A DNA stretch of 64,000 nucleotides from Bacteroidales bacterium (GTDB lineage: Bacteria; Bacteroidota; Bacteroidia; Bacteroidales; UBA932), in contig JAGCXP010000020.1 of the NCBI GenBank assembly GCA_017961345.1, positions 1 through 64,000 on the forward strand, in the 5' to 3' direction. This document shows positions 25,784-34,704 of this stretch, piece by piece (the stretch's first letter is position 1; each line of letters starts with the position of its first letter). The position numbers and the translations under genes are program-made. Under the pieces are notes generated by a model. That model made no database searches, was not told the origin of the DNA, and saw nothing but the letters and a program-made list of their open reading frames with translations.

Positions 25784-26647
25784 ATGGATTCCAACAAACG
25801 CTCTTCTTTCGCTGAAATGGCAGCCCAGGCCCGGAGGGACATCATCCGGATGGTGGGTGCGGCCAAGTCCGGTCATCCGGGCGGCTCGCTCAGCAGCACC
25901 GACTTTCTGACGGTGCTGTTCTCGGACGTGATGAAACAGGATGCCGCCGGTTTTACCCGCGACGCCAAAGGGAAGGACGCCTTTATTCTCTCCGCGGGTC
26001 ACATCACCCCTATCTATTACTCCCTGCTGTCTTTGAACGGCTATATCGAGCGCGATGAACTCGCAACGTTCCGCAAATTCGGTACCCGCCTGCAGGGCCA
26101 TCCCTGCGTCAATGGAGGCGTGAAGGGAATCACCCAGGTTTCCGGATCCCTCGGACAGGGACTCTCCTGCGCGCTGGGAATCGCCCTTGCGAAGAAACTC
26201 GACAAGGAGGACAACAAAGTGTTCGTACTGGTCGGCGACGGTGAGAGCGAGGAAGGGCAGATTTGGGAAGCGGCCATGTTCGCGGCCCATCAGAAAGTGG
26301 ACAATGTCATTGCAATGACCGACTGGAACGGCCAGCAGATTGACGGTACGGTCGAAAATGTGGGCGGACTGGGCGATTTGAAGGCCAAATGGGAAGCCTT
26401 CGGCTGGAACGTGGTCTTCTGCGAGGACGGTCACGATTTCGCACAGATTTGCGCCGCGTTCGACAAGGCGCTCTCCGCCTGTGGAAAGGGGAAGCCGGTC
26501 ATGATTCTCTTCAAGACCGAAATGGGACACGGCGTCGATTTCATGGCCGGTACCTGTGCCTGGCATGGGAAGGCGCCCGCCGCCGAGCAGGTGGAAGCGG
26601 CCCTGAAACAGTTGCCCACGACAAAGATTGGTGATTTCAAAATGTAA
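25784..26647 (+). CDS. Transketolase, N-terminal (thiamine diphosphate-binding) subunit
   Basis: 287 residues: the N-terminal half of a split transketolase, which with the next gene moves two-carbon units between sugar phosphates in the non-oxidative pentose phosphate pathway. It shows the cofactor-binding GDGESEEGQIWEAA motif (about 147-160), the GHPGGSLS segment (about 30-37) and the HGVDFMAGTCAWHGKAP segment near the C-terminus. The length is normal for the separated subunit seen in many Bacteroidetes and archaea. It lies 5 bases before the partner gene, so the subunits are co-expressed. Confidence 0.93.
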   Translation: MDSNKRSSFAEMAAQARRDIIRMVGAAKSGHPGGSLSSTDFLTVLFSDVMKQDAAGFTRDAKGKDAFILSAGHITPIYYSLLSLNGYIERDELATFRKFGTRLQGHPCVNGGVKGITQVSGSLGQGLSCALGIALAKKLDKEDNKVFVLVGDGESEEGQIWEAAMFAAHQKVDNVIAMTDWNGQQIDGTVENVGGLGDLKAKWEAFGWNVVFCEDGHDFAQICAAFDKALSACGKGKPVMILFKTEMGHGVDFMAGTCAWHGKAPAAEQVEAALKQLPTTKIGDFKM

Positions 26648-26652
26648 GCGCA

Positions 26653-27606
26653 ATGAAACAGTATATCGATCAAGGAAAGAAAGATACCCGCAGCGGCTTT
26701 GGAGCCGGACTGCTGGAAGCCGGACGGAAGGATGAGCGCATCGTCGCCCTTTGCGCCGACCTGACCGGTTCGGTCAAAATGGATGCCTTTGCCAAGGAGT
26801 TTCCCGAACGTTTCTTCCAGTGCGGCATCGCCGAAGCCAATATGGTGGGCGCGGCTGCCGGCCTGGCCATCGCCGGAAAGGTCGCGTTCCTCGGCTCTTT
26901 CGCCGAGTTCGTCACCGGCCGTGTATATGACCAGATTCGTCAGGAAGTCTGCTACGGCAAAACCAATGTGAAGATTGCCGCTTCCCACGCGGGTCTTACC
27001 GTGGGTGAAGACGGCGCCACCCACCAGACGATGGAGGACGTCGCGCTGATGCGCGCCCTGCCCGGCATGGTGGTCCTCTGTCCCTGCGACTGCAACCAGA
27101 CCAAGGCGGCGACCCTCGCGGCGGCAGCCTATGACGGCCCCGTGTATCTTCGTTTCGGCCGTCCGGGCGTGCCCAACTTCACCGACCCCGACCAGAAGTT
27201 CGAGATTGGCAAGGCGGTCCTGCTGGAAGAAGGCAAGGATGTGACCGTGTTCGCGACCGGACACCTCGTATGGGAAGCCCTGCAGGCCTGCGCCGCTCTC
27301 GAAGCGGAAGGCATCAGCGCGGAAATCATCGACATCGCGACCATCAAACCCCTCGATGAGGCGGCCGTCGTGGCTTCGGCCCGCAAGACCGGTGCCGTAG
27401 TCGTGGCCGAGGAACACAATATGCCGGGCGGTCTGGGTGAACTGATTGCCGGCGTGCTGGCCGCGCAGGCTCCTACTCCGATGGAGTATGTCAACGGCGG
27501 CGACGCCTTCGGGCAGAGCGGTACGCCTTCCGAACTGCTGAAAGCCTACGGGCTGGACGCCGCGGGCATCGTGGTTGCCGTCAAAAAAGTGTTGGCACGA
27601 AAATAG
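26653..27606 (+). CDS. Transketolase, C-terminal subunit
   Basis: 317 residues: the pyrimidine-binding and C-terminal domains of transketolase. RSGFGAGLLEAGRKDERIVALCADL opens the pyrimidine domain; the catalytic glutamate region is CGIAEANMVGAAAGLA (about 56-71); the phosphate-binding loop is SHAGLTVGEDGATHQ (about 112-126). The transketolase C-terminal domain runs from about residue 185 to the end. It is directly downstream of the N-terminal subunit and 15 bases upstream of a sigma factor gene. Confidence 0.93.
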   Translation: MKQYIDQGKKDTRSGFGAGLLEAGRKDERIVALCADLTGSVKMDAFAKEFPERFFQCGIAEANMVGAAAGLAIAGKVAFLGSFAEFVTGRVYDQIRQEVCYGKTNVKIAASHAGLTVGEDGATHQTMEDVALMRALPGMVVLCPCDCNQTKAATLAAAAYDGPVYLRFGRPGVPNFTDPDQKFEIGKAVLLEEGKDVTVFATGHLVWEALQACAALEAEGISAEIIDIATIKPLDEAAVVASARKTGAVVVAEEHNMPGGLGELIAGVLAAQAPTPMEYVNGGDAFGQSGTPSELLKAYGLDAAGIVVAVKKVLARK

Positions 27607-27621
27607 CCTGTCTGCCCCTTT

Positions 27622-28161
27622 GTGACGGACAAGGATATCATAAAACTGCATAGGGAAGGGCGCTTCGAGGAGGCTTTTGACGCATTGGTAAAAGCCTATT
27701 CCGAGCGCCTCTACTGGCATTTGAGGCATTTTACGGCCTCCCATGACGACGCGGACGACCTGCTTCAGGAGGTCTTTATCAAGGTGTGGACGCAGTTTGC
27801 TTCTTTCCGCGGTGAGAGCGCGCTGTTTACCTGGCTGTGGCGCATCGCCTCCAACGAGGCCATCAGTTGGCTGCGTAAGAAAAAGGTCCGCGCCGCGCTG
27901 GAGTTCGACAGTATCGAGAACGTGCTGAGTCTGCGCGTGCAGGACGACCCCTGGTTCGACGGGGATGAGGCGGAGCGGAAGTTGCAGCAGGCCATCGCCA
28001 CGCTTTCCGGCAAGGAAAAGGAGGTATTCCTGCTGCGCTACTATGAGGATATGCCCTATGAGCAGATGGCCTCCGTGCTGGACTCGACCGTGGGTTCGTT
28101 GAAGGTTTTGTACCACAACGCGGTCACGAAGGTGAAAAAAGTGTTGGACAAGGAGTCATAA
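27622..28161 (+). CDS. ECF-type RNA polymerase sigma factor
   Basis: 179 residues from a GTG start. Sigma region 2 is clear (DDADDLLQEVFIKVWTQFASFRGESALFTWLWRIASNEAISWLRKK, about 40-85; the -7/-10 recognition face), as is region 4 (about 120-170; LSGKEKEVFLLRYYEDMPYEQMASVLDSTVGSLK) with its helix-turn-helix. There is no region 1 or 3, hence the ECF-like class. No anti-sigma gene is adjacent: the next gene is a SUI1-like factor and the gene before is transketolase, as in many Bacteroidales genomes where this sigma factor sits in a housekeeping neighbourhood. It probably shares the transketolase transcript. Confidence 0.9.
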   Translation: MTDKDIIKLHREGRFEEAFDALVKAYSERLYWHLRHFTASHDDADDLLQEVFIKVWTQFASFRGESALFTWLWRIASNEAISWLRKKKVRAALEFDSIENVLSLRVQDDPWFDGDEAERKLQQAIATLSGKEKEVFLLRYYEDMPYEQMASVLDSTVGSLKVLYHNAVTKVKKVLDKES

Positions 28162-28183
28162 GACCCGCAAATTGGATGAATGT

Positions 28184-28528
28184 ATGGCAGATAACGATTG
28201 GAAAAAACGGCTCGGGGTGGTCTTTTCCACCAATCCCGACTTTCACTATGAGGAGTCGGCGGATGCGCAGGTGCAGACTCCTGAGCCGTCCCGCCAGCAT
28301 CTTCGCGTGGGGATAGACCGGCGCGCCCGGGCCGGGAAACAGGTTACGCTCGTCAGCGGCTTTGTCGGAAGCGAGGCGGATCTGACGGAACTCGGACGCA
28401 CCCTCAAAACGAAATGCGGGGTAGGCGGCAGCGCCAAGGATGGGGAGATTCTGATTCAGGGAGACCATCGCGACCGGGTCGTCGCCCTGCTGCAGGAAAT
28501 GGGATACAACGCCAAACGGGCCAACTGA
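28184..28528 (+). CDS. SUI1/eIF1-like translation factor (YciH family)
   Basis: 114 residues. The C-terminal SUI1 domain (about 35-112) shows LRVGIDRRARAGKQVTLVSGF, then LGRTLKTKCGVGGSAKDGEILIQGDHRDRVVALLQEMGY, matching the bacterial YciH/eIF1 fold with its conserved KCGxGGxxKxGxIxIQGD signature. It probably affects start-codon selection on the 30S subunit, by family analogy. The ATG at 28184 is chosen over a TTG 12 bases earlier. It lies 22 bases after the sigma factor gene. Confidence 0.9.
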   Translation: MADNDWKKRLGVVFSTNPDFHYEESADAQVQTPEPSRQHLRVGIDRRARAGKQVTLVSGFVGSEADLTELGRTLKTKCGVGGSAKDGEILIQGDHRDRVVALLQEMGYNAKRAN

Positions 28529-28565
28529 AAAATAGCGTACTGACAGTCATTCAATAGGATTTCCG

Positions 28566-29189
28566 ATGGAGACAGTTTTTAATATCGTAACGGTCATCTG
28601 CCTGATTCTGGCCCTGCCCCTGCTGATCCAGATTCTGCCGCGCTCGCTCTCCTGCATGACCCGTTCCAAGGAAATCATCAACTTCGAGCGCTCGCTCTCG
28701 CGTGCCCGTTCAAGGGATATGCTCGCCCTGCTGCTCCTGTTTCCCTTCTGTTTTTTCTGTGCCCGCTACCGGGTGGTGCCCTGTCGCCTTGTTTCGGGCG
28801 CCGGGGACTTTTTGCCCGCCCTGGGCTGGACGCTGGCCTATGTGGGCGGATATGTTCTCCTGCGCGAACTTTTTTCGGCCTTGTTCAGTCCCCGGGAAGG
28901 TGACGACCGCATCATTCAGGCTTCGCGCCGAGGGACGGTCACGCTGTTTATTCCGCTTGTCTTGCTGATGGTGTTCACCGTAGTGCTGACGCATCCCTTC
29001 CCGGCCGTTCATCCGTATGTGACGCGGATTCTTCAGGCGGAAATCGTGTTTTTCTATGTCATAGCCTACCTCCGCCGCGCCCAGGTGTTCTCCTCCTTCA
29101 CCCCCTTCTTCCGGACGCGCTGGTACCTGCTGACAACGGAACTGCTTCCCGCCGCCGCCTTTGCCGCCGCGTGTATCTGGATTCCGTAG
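28566..29189 (+). CDS. DUF4271 integral membrane protein
   Basis: 207 residues with about five or six hydrophobic segments (residues 2-22, 50-66, 78-100, 118-140, 155-172, 185-205). Recognised as DUF4271 mainly by its fixed position directly upstream of hemD in Bacteroidetes together with its length and a conserved P-x-L-G-W-T-L-A-Y region. No catalytic motif is seen. Its inner-membrane function is unknown. It may be linked to envelope or tetrapyrrole functions through the neighbourhood, which is inference only. Confidence 0.78.
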   Translation: METVFNIVTVICLILALPLLIQILPRSLSCMTRSKEIINFERSLSRARSRDMLALLLLFPFCFFCARYRVVPCRLVSGAGDFLPALGWTLAYVGGYVLLRELFSALFSPREGDDRIIQASRRGTVTLFIPLVLLMVFTVVLTHPFPAVHPYVTRILQAEIVFFYVIAYLRRAQVFSSFTPFFRTRWYLLTTELLPAAAFAAACIWIP

Positions 29190-29237
29190 ATTCCAGGTCG
29201 GGGAGTCAATCTTTTTTTTCAATTCGCGAAAAATTCG

Positions 29238-29245
29238 TACCTTTG
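29238..29245 (+). promoter_or_regulatory. Promoter of hemD-rnpA-yidD
   Basis: Perfect -7 element TACCTTTG preceded by a T-rich stretch. It lies 61 bases before the hemD start. Confidence 0.7.
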
Positions 29246-29306
29246 CGCGCTCAAATTGAAAAACGCCCATTTCGGCGGGGAAAAATGAGCGTCAAAACAG
29301 CGAAAA

Positions 29307-30044
29307 ATGGCAGAACAGAAGCGGATTCTCATCTCCCAAAAGGCGTCTGCAGCGCCTTCTCCCTATACCCCTCTGATCGAGCACAGCGGAGCGCAGATAG
29401 ACTTCATTCCTTTTTTTAGGAATGAGGCGCTTTCCTCGCGCGAATTCCGTTCGCAGCGCATCAGCATTGCCGACTATACGGCCATCGTCTTTTCTTCCCG
29501 TACGGTCATCGACGCCTTCTTCAGCCTCTGTGAGGAACTGCGCGTGAAGATTCCCGAGACGATGAAGTATTTCTGCTCGACCGAGAACGTGGCCTTCTAC
29601 CTGCAAAAACACATCGTCTACCGCAAGCGGAAGATTTTTTACGGGACGGGAACCCCGGACAGCCTGATTGCGTCCATCGGCCCCCGCCATACCGGAGAGA
29701 AGTTTCTGATTGCGACAGCCGGCAGCATCAACACAGACATCACCCGCGCGTTTGCAGCTACGCAGATGGATGCCACGCCCGCGATGTTCGTCAAGCCCGT
29801 ATCCGAAGATATCAAGTCTCTGGATTTGCATTCCTACGATGCCCTGGTGCTGTCTTCTTCCTCCGACGTGGCCTCCCTCTATGAGAATTTCCCCGATTTT
29901 CAGCAGGGCGACATTCGCTTTATCACCTTCGGCCGCTCCGTGGTCAAGGCCCTCGAAGAGAAAGGCCTGTCCGTGGAGATTGCCGCCCCCACTCCTCAGA
30001 TTCCCTCCATTGTCAAGGCGGTGGAGATTTTCCTCTCGAAGTAG
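29307..30044 (+). CDS. hemD: Uroporphyrinogen-III synthase family protein
   Basis: 245 residues with the two-lobed HemD fold: RILISQKASAAPSPYTPLIEH at the start, IVFSSRTVIDAF around residue 58-69 and the second-lobe VLSSSSDVASLYENF around residue 183-197. It would cyclise hydroxymethylbilane to uroporphyrinogen III in haem and cobalamin synthesis. HemD is poorly conserved, so the call also rests on context: DUF4271-hemD-rnpA-yidD is a familiar Bacteroidetes order. Whether this lineage keeps the rest of the pathway cannot be seen here. Its TAG stop codon shares one base with the GTG start of rnpA. Confidence 0.85.
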   Translation: MAEQKRILISQKASAAPSPYTPLIEHSGAQIDFIPFFRNEALSSREFRSQRISIADYTAIVFSSRTVIDAFFSLCEELRVKIPETMKYFCSTENVAFYLQKHIVYRKRKIFYGTGTPDSLIASIGPRHTGEKFLIATAGSINTDITRAFAATQMDATPAMFVKPVSEDIKSLDLHSYDALVLSSSSDVASLYENFPDFQQGDIRFITFGRSVVKALEEKGLSVEIAAPTPQIPSIVKAVEIFLSK

Positions 30045-30409
30045 TGGCCCAGACCTTCACGAAAGCGGAGCGTCTTTGCGCCAAGAATGATATTGACGGC
30101 CTCCTGAAAGAGGGCCGTTATTTTTCTGTGGACGGCGTGTTCCGAATCTGTGCGAGGCCTCGCATGGCCCTTGCGCCCGCCGGGCTGCCCTCCCGCCTAC
30201 TAATCAGCGTGCCCAAGCGGAGTTTCAAGCGGGCGGTCAAACGCAACCTTCTCAAACGCCGCATCCGCGAAGCGTACCGCCGCCACAAGCCGGCGGTGGC
30301 CGTGGACCTGATGCTGGTCTATCTGCCGAAGGAGGTCCTCAGTTATGCCGAAATCGAGGCTGGCGTGGTTGCCGCGATAGCCAGGGTGGAAGAAGCACTA
30401 TGCGCGTGA
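30044..30409 (+). CDS. rnpA: Ribonuclease P protein component
   Basis: 121 residues from a GTG start that overlaps the hemD stop codon (TAGTG). The N-terminus [20 protein letters not shown] is the RnpA opening, and the RNA-binding RNR-type motif appears as [22 protein letters not shown] (about 66-87). The protein binds the RNase P RNA and assists 5' maturation of tRNA. In most bacteria rnpA follows rpmH near the origin; here it is in the Bacteroidetes hemD-yidD arrangement. The 3' end overlaps yidD by 10 bases. Confidence 0.93.
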   Translation: MAQTFTKAERLCAKNDIDGLLKEGRYFSVDGVFRICARPRMALAPAGLPSRLLISVPKRSFKRAVKRNLLKRRIREAYRRHKPAVAVDLMLVYLPKEVLSYAEIEAGVVAAIARVEEALCA

Positions 30410-30639
30410 AGGCCGTCCTCAAGTGGCTGGGCAATGCCCCGTTTCTGCTTGTGATTGCTTTCTACCGCAGTTGCATCTCGCCTTTTACGCCCCCCGCCTG
30501 CCGCTTCACCCCCACCTGTTCCCAGTACGCGATGGAGGCCTTCAAAAAATACGGCCCGTTCAAAGGGCTGTACCTGAGCGTGAAACGCATTCTACGTTGC
30601 CGTCCCGGCGGCGGCAGCGGCTACGACCCCGTGCCGTAG
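30400..30639 (+). CDS. yidD: Membrane protein insertion efficiency factor YidD
   Basis: 79 residues, full length for the family. It shows the YidD signature [37 protein letters not shown] with the conserved cysteines, and the C-terminal [17 protein letters not shown]. It is predicted to be a peripheral inner-membrane protein that helps YidC-dependent insertion. It is coupled to rnpA by overlap and followed by a terminator. Confidence 0.95.
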   Translation: MRVKAVLKWLGNAPFLLVIAFYRSCISPFTPPACRFTPTCSQYAMEAFKKYGPFKGLYLSVKRILRCRPGGGSGYDPVP

Positions 30640-30645
30640 CGGCGT

Positions 30646-30690
30646 ATAGGCAGGCACCCTTGCGCGTGCGCGCTGCCTATTTCTTCTTTT
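30646..30690 (+). terminator. Terminator after yidD
   Basis: The stem ATAGGCAG (30646-30653) pairs with CTGCCTAT (30673-30680) and has further GC pairing inside. A T-rich tail (TTCTTCTTTTT) follows and overlaps the 3' end of the convergent DUF4294 gene. Confidence 0.65.
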
Positions 30691-31486
30691 TGACTTCCGA
30701 AGTGAGCCGCTCGGATTTGAAGACGGTCTTGGGGGGATCTTCCCAGAAGATGGACCAGTAGAAGGCGTCCCAGTCGCCGCTGTCCCAGATTTCCACCAAC
30801 TCTTCAATGTTGCGGTCCGCTCCTTTGGGGTCGTAGCGCTTTTTGAGGTCGGCATCGAAAAAGCGGGCGATAAACTGCCAGAAACCGGCGGCGAAGGAAC
30901 CCTCGTAGGTCTTGATGATGTCGTAGGGCGGCATGCCGCACTCGCGGTCCACGAGGCGGAGCAGGACCATGCCCTGGCTGATGGTCATCTTGCGGATGTC
31001 TTTCTCGAAAAGACGGAACAGTTCCTTCTCCACGCAGTCGATATAGCGGTTACGTTCGCTTTTTTTCAGGGGCTGCGCGGCGAGGGTGCTGTCCACCTGC
31101 GCCATCATCTTGCGCCACACGAGTGCGTAGGGATAGAACTTGTTGAAATTGAAGACCAGTTTGTAGTATTTCTTCCACTCCTTTCCCTTCTGCTTGGGCA
31201 TGCGGGCGAAAATGCGGGTCGGGCGGATTTCATCGACGAAGACCGTGTCCCCATTCTCGTTGATTTCGTACTTCATCAGGTGGAGGTTTTCCGCAGACAC
31301 CTGCTCTACGGCGCGCAGCGCAAACGCCGCCACTTCCGCGTCAAGATTCTTTTCAGCCTGGGCATTTGCCTCCGGGCTTGTCGCTGCGCCGGGACTTTTC
31401 GAAACGGTCTTCGGCGCGGCCGTGGCTGCCGGATAGGACAGCCACAGGGAGAGACTCAACAGAAAAAGTAGCCGGAATCGCTTCAT
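30677..31486 (-). CDS. DUF4294 family secreted protein
   Basis: 269 residues with a signal peptide (MKRFRLLFLLSLSLWLSYPAATA), then a Lys/Ala linker and a DUF4294 domain (about 75-255): GDTVFVDEIRPTRIFARMP, YKLVFNFNKFYPYALVWR, MTISQGMVLLRLVDRECGMPPYDIIKTYEGSFAAGFWQFIARFFDADLK. The domain is restricted to Bacteroidetes and has no known function; the strong conservation suggests a common envelope task. The ATG at 31486 was chosen because it opens the signal peptide. It is divergent from the GH127 gene with its own promoter. Confidence 0.85.
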   Translation of the reverse strand: MKRFRLLFLLSLSLWLSYPAATAAPKTVSKSPGAATSPEANAQAEKNLDAEVAAFALRAVEQVSAENLHLMKYEINENGDTVFVDEIRPTRIFARMPKQKGKEWKKYYKLVFNFNKFYPYALVWRKMMAQVDSTLAAQPLKKSERNRYIDCVEKELFRLFEKDIRKMTISQGMVLLRLVDRECGMPPYDIIKTYEGSFAAGFWQFIARFFDADLKKRYDPKGADRNIEELVEIWDSGDWDAFYWSIFWEDPPKTVFKSERLTSEVKKKK

Positions 31487-31506
31487 ACGCTTTGCTCGGA
31501 GGTTTG

Positions 31507-31534
31507 CAAAGGTAGCCATTTATTCTTATCTTTG
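31507..31534. promoter_or_regulatory. Divergent promoter pair
   Basis: Minus-strand TACCTTTG at 31507-31514 drives the DUF4294 gene, and plus-strand TATCTTTG at 31527-31534 drives the GH127 gene. The two -7 elements are only 12 bases apart and the -33 elements must cross over each other, so the promoters probably compete for polymerase. Confidence 0.75.
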
Positions 31535-31586
31535 CAATCCGAAAAACCACACACACAATCCAGGTACTTCTATTCAATCAAAAAGC

Positions 31587-33503
31587 ATGAAAAAACTCGT
31601 TTCTCTCGCGATTCTCGCCACTCTTTTTTCCGCCTGTGCTTCCGATAAGCCCTGGCAGGAGACCGCGCTTACGGATGTCCGGCCCGAAGGCTGGCTCAAG
31701 GAGCAGTTCCAGACGCAGAAAGAGGGCCTGACCGGCCATCCCGAAGCCCTTTCCTATCCCTACAACACCTGCCTCTGGGCCGGTGAGATTCCCCGTCAGG
31801 GCGAACACGGACAGGATTGGTGGCGCTACGAGCAGACCGCTTACTATACGGACGGTTTCCTTCGCATGGGTTATCTGACGGACGACAAGGAATTCATTGA
31901 AAAAGGAGAGGAGGGCATCCGCTACACCTTTGACCATCCTTGGGAGAACGGTCGTCTGGGCTCGAAACGGGTGGAAAACACCTGGCCTTTCGCCGTGTTT
32001 TTCCGTGCGGTGAAGGCCGCCTATGACGTGCACCCCGACCCCGCCATTTTAGAGGCGCTCACCAAGCACTACAACTCCATCCCCACGAGTCAACTGATCC
32101 GCAAGCGTGATATCATTTCCATTGAGGGAATGTTGTGGACGGCCGAGAAGACCGGGAACAAAGCCCTCGTCGTGCGGGCCGACTCCGTCTTCCGGATGCG
32201 CAAAGACCTGCTTGCCCAGCTCGAGGGGGTCGCTCTCAAGCGGGACGACCGAGTGACTCCCGAATTTCTGACCGGCCCGGAACCCTACAATATGCACGGA
32301 GTGACGATGAGTGAAATCCTCAAGATTCCCATCTTGCTCTATGCGGCGACGGGTGACGAGTGGTACAAGAACCTGGCGGTGAGTTCCCTGGACCGTCTCT
32401 ACGAAGAGAACGGCCTGCCCGACGGCCTGTTTACCTGTGCCGAGTGGCTTCAGGGACTGGAGATTCGTCACAGCCACGAGACCTGCAACGCCGTCGATAT
32501 GAGCTGGACGCTGGGTTATTACCTCGAAATCCTCAAGGAGACCCGCTATGCCGATATGCTGGAGAAGATTGTCTTCAATGCCGGTGCGGGCAGCGTAACC
32601 CCGGATTTCAAGGCCCTCCAATACTATTCCTCGGTCAACCAGTTCCTGTGCACCGGTACGTCCAACCACAACAAGGACAACTTCTGTTCCACCTGGATGG
32701 CTTACCGTCCCACGCACGAAACCGAGTGCTGCGCCGGCAATATCCACCGGCTTTTCCCCAATTATGCCGCCCGGATGTGGCTGCGCAGTGATGACGGTAT
32801 GGTGGCCGCCCTCTACGGCCCGTCCCGTTTCCATTACAGCGACGACCTGAAGATTCTGGAAGAGACCGCCTATCCCTACAGCGAAGAGGTCCGCTTCAAG
32901 GTGGAAGCCACCGAAGGCTCCCATGCGGCCAAACTGACCCTCCGGATTCCCGGCTGGTGCAAGGGTGCGAGCCTTCTTGTCAACGGCAAAGCCGTCAAGG
33001 AGTCCCTTAAGAGCGGTAGTTTCGTCACGCTCTCCGGCCCGTGGAAGAACGGAGACGAGATCCATCTCAGCCTCCCGATGGAAGCGGTCCGGAAGACGGC
33101 CTTCGGCGGAGGCTATTGGTTCGAGCGCGGGCCGCTGGTCTATACCTATGCGATTCCCGCCACCTATACGAAGGATACGCAGCGATATGCCAATATGAAC
33201 GGCAAGTATCCCGAAGACGATGAGGCGTTCCCTTGCTGGGATATCCGTCCTTCCGCTCCCTGGAACTATGGCGTGGACGAAGATGTTCAGCCCAGATATA
33301 TTGAGTCGGACAATCCGGGGGGCAAGGTCCTGATTTCCGCCTGCCCCATAGAATGGAAGTATGCCGAGGGGCCCAATGGGGAACTTCTGACCCCCGATCT
33401 TCCGGAAAGCCCCAAGGCGACCGGCCCTTCGCGCGTTCTCGAATTGGTCCCTTACGGCGGTACGACGATCCGTATGACCGTCTTTCCCGTATTGTCTGAT
33501 TAA
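31587..33503 (+). CDS. GH127-type glycosidase lipoprotein (beta-L-arabinofuranosidase family)
   Basis: 638 residues with a lipoprotein signal (lipobox FSAC, Cys17). The family (formerly DUF1680) includes HypBA1, whose active site uses a Glu and Zn-bound cysteines. The equivalents are visible: Glu298 and Cys300 in HSHETCN, and Glu380, Cys381 and Cys382 in HETECCAGN. The alpha/alpha-barrel segment runs from about residue 25 to 420, followed by beta-domains (PYSEEVRFKVEATEGSHAAK, LRIPGWCKGASLLVNGKAV). It probably removes terminal arabinofuranose or a related sugar from plant glycans; specificity within GH127/146 is uncertain. It is followed by a convergent AraC-type regulator. No SusC/SusD genes are adjacent, so this is not a full polysaccharide utilisation locus. 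Confidence 0.9.
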   Translation: MKKLVSLAILATLFSACASDKPWQETALTDVRPEGWLKEQFQTQKEGLTGHPEALSYPYNTCLWAGEIPRQGEHGQDWWRYEQTAYYTDGFLRMGYLTDDKEFIEKGEEGIRYTFDHPWENGRLGSKRVENTWPFAVFFRAVKAAYDVHPDPAILEALTKHYNSIPTSQLIRKRDIISIEGMLWTAEKTGNKALVVRADSVFRMRKDLLAQLEGVALKRDDRVTPEFLTGPEPYNMHGVTMSEILKIPILLYAATGDEWYKNLAVSSLDRLYEENGLPDGLFTCAEWLQGLEIRHSHETCNAVDMSWTLGYYLEILKETRYADMLEKIVFNAGAGSVTPDFKALQYYSSVNQFLCTGTSNHNKDNFCSTWMAYRPTHETECCAGNIHRLFPNYAARMWLRSDDGMVAALYGPSRFHYSDDLKILEETAYPYSEEVRFKVEATEGSHAAKLTLRIPGWCKGASLLVNGKAVKESLKSGSFVTLSGPWKNGDEIHLSLPMEAVRKTAFGGGYWFERGPLVYTYAIPATYTKDTQRYANMNGKYPEDDEAFPCWDIRPSAPWNYGVDEDVQPRYIESDNPGGKVLISACPIEWKYAEGPNGELLTPDLPESPKATGPSRVLELVPYGGTTIRMTVFPVLSD

Positions 33504-33523
33504 GAAAAGTTTGAAAGTAAAAA

Positions 33524-34660
33524 CTACTTATCCCATTCGCTGGGCGACTGACCTGTAATCGTCATGAACGTGCGACTGAAAACGGAGGGCGATGAAAAGC
33601 CGCAGCAGGAGGAAATGTCGGCCATTTTCAGCTCGGGATTCTCGCTCATCAGGCGCTTTGCCTCCTCAATCCGGTAGCGGTTGACAAAAAGGTAAAAACT
33701 GCAGTCGTATTCCGCGTGGATAAACTGTGACAGATAGGTGCGGTTCATGGGCAGTACGCTCTGCAGATCCACCAGTTTGAAGTCCGGATTGCGATAGGGT
33801 TTCTCCTTTTCCATCCATTCTTCCAGCGTCCGGCGATATTCCTCGTTGGGCTGTGTCTGATTTTCTTCCTCAGAAGTGTTGTTTTTGATGGACTGCAGGA
33901 TTTGCTCCCACGGGTCCCGGCGGAACAGAACCAGATCCGTTCCGTAAGTCAGGGCGAAGATGACCAGCCATTGCTGTGTGAATCCTCGCGCGGGGGAATG
34001 GGAAACGCAGATGTTAAGATACTCTGCGCCGACTAAGAGGCCTATGCACATGTAACGCATAACGCTCTTTTCGTCGAAGTCCTCCAGGGAGGAGAAGTTG
34101 TCTTCGCACCAGATTTTGTATTCGCGTATGTGGGTAAACAGCAGCGCGAGGAGGAAGGCCGGATACAAGGCGATAATAATTCGCAGACTGAAAGGAAGGA
34201 AATAGTCCAGCGCTACCAGTGCGAACATAGGTAGGACCTGATACATGGCCCGCCGGGGATTCATCCATCCCGGACGGAGCGCTTCCGTGGGAAAAAGGAG
34301 CAGAGACCAGCCCAGCAGGTTGCCCAGTGCGAGCTCCATGGTGGTAAGTTTGTAGGCACCCATATTCATCACGGGTTTGCCCATAAACAGCCAGGATACG
34401 ACATAAATCCCGTCCAAAACGCCCCAGAGAACAAGTGTCCAACCCCAGACCAGGCGTGCACGGTCCCCCTCCGTGTGCCGGAAGGTAATCCAGGCGCAGC
34501 AAAAGGCGATGGCGGTCGAGGCCGACATAAGAATGGGCGTAATGGCGCCGTCAAAATATTCGCCGGGAATAAAACGCGATGCCCACATGCTCAACGCCAC
34601 AGTGGCGGTGAGTATGACGGCGAAACAGAGTTCGTACTTATAATGGGTGAAGATTGTCAT
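33524..34660 (-). CDS. Membrane-anchored AraC-family transcriptional regulator
   Basis: 378 residues. The N-terminal 240 residues hold about seven hydrophobic segments (for example 10-27, 40-58, 70-92, 110-126, 145-160, 165-182, 230-245). The C-terminal 110 residues are an AraC/XylS double helix-turn-helix (FKLVDLQSVLPMNRTYLSQFI, then IEEAKRLMSENPELKMADISSCCGFSSPSVFSRTFMTITGQSPSEWDK). The layout implies a sensor that detects an envelope signal and binds DNA from the membrane, an arrangement found repeatedly in Bacteroidales. Targets may be the neighbouring sugar genes, but that is inference. It has its own promoter. Confidence 0.88.
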   Translation of the reverse strand: MTIFTHYKYELCFAVILTATVALSMWASRFIPGEYFDGAITPILMSASTAIAFCCAWITFRHTEGDRARLVWGWTLVLWGVLDGIYVVSWLFMGKPVMNMGAYKLTTMELALGNLLGWSLLLFPTEALRPGWMNPRRAMYQVLPMFALVALDYFLPFSLRIIIALYPAFLLALLFTHIREYKIWCEDNFSSLEDFDEKSVMRYMCIGLLVGAEYLNICVSHSPARGFTQQWLVIFALTYGTDLVLFRRDPWEQILQSIKNNTSEEENQTQPNEEYRRTLEEWMEKEKPYRNPDFKLVDLQSVLPMNRTYLSQFIHAEYDCSFYLFVNRYRIEEAKRLMSENPELKMADISSCCGFSSPSVFSRTFMTITGQSPSEWDK

Positions 34661-34674
34661 TGCGTTTAATCCTT

Positions 34675-34682
34675 CAAAGGTA
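34675..34682 (-). promoter_or_regulatory. Promoter of the AraC-type regulator
   Basis: Minus-strand TACCTTTG -7 element, with 14 bases between it and the ATG, giving a very short leader. Confidence 0.7.
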
Positions 34683-34704
34683 AGGAAAAATCTTTGGTAT
34701 CGTG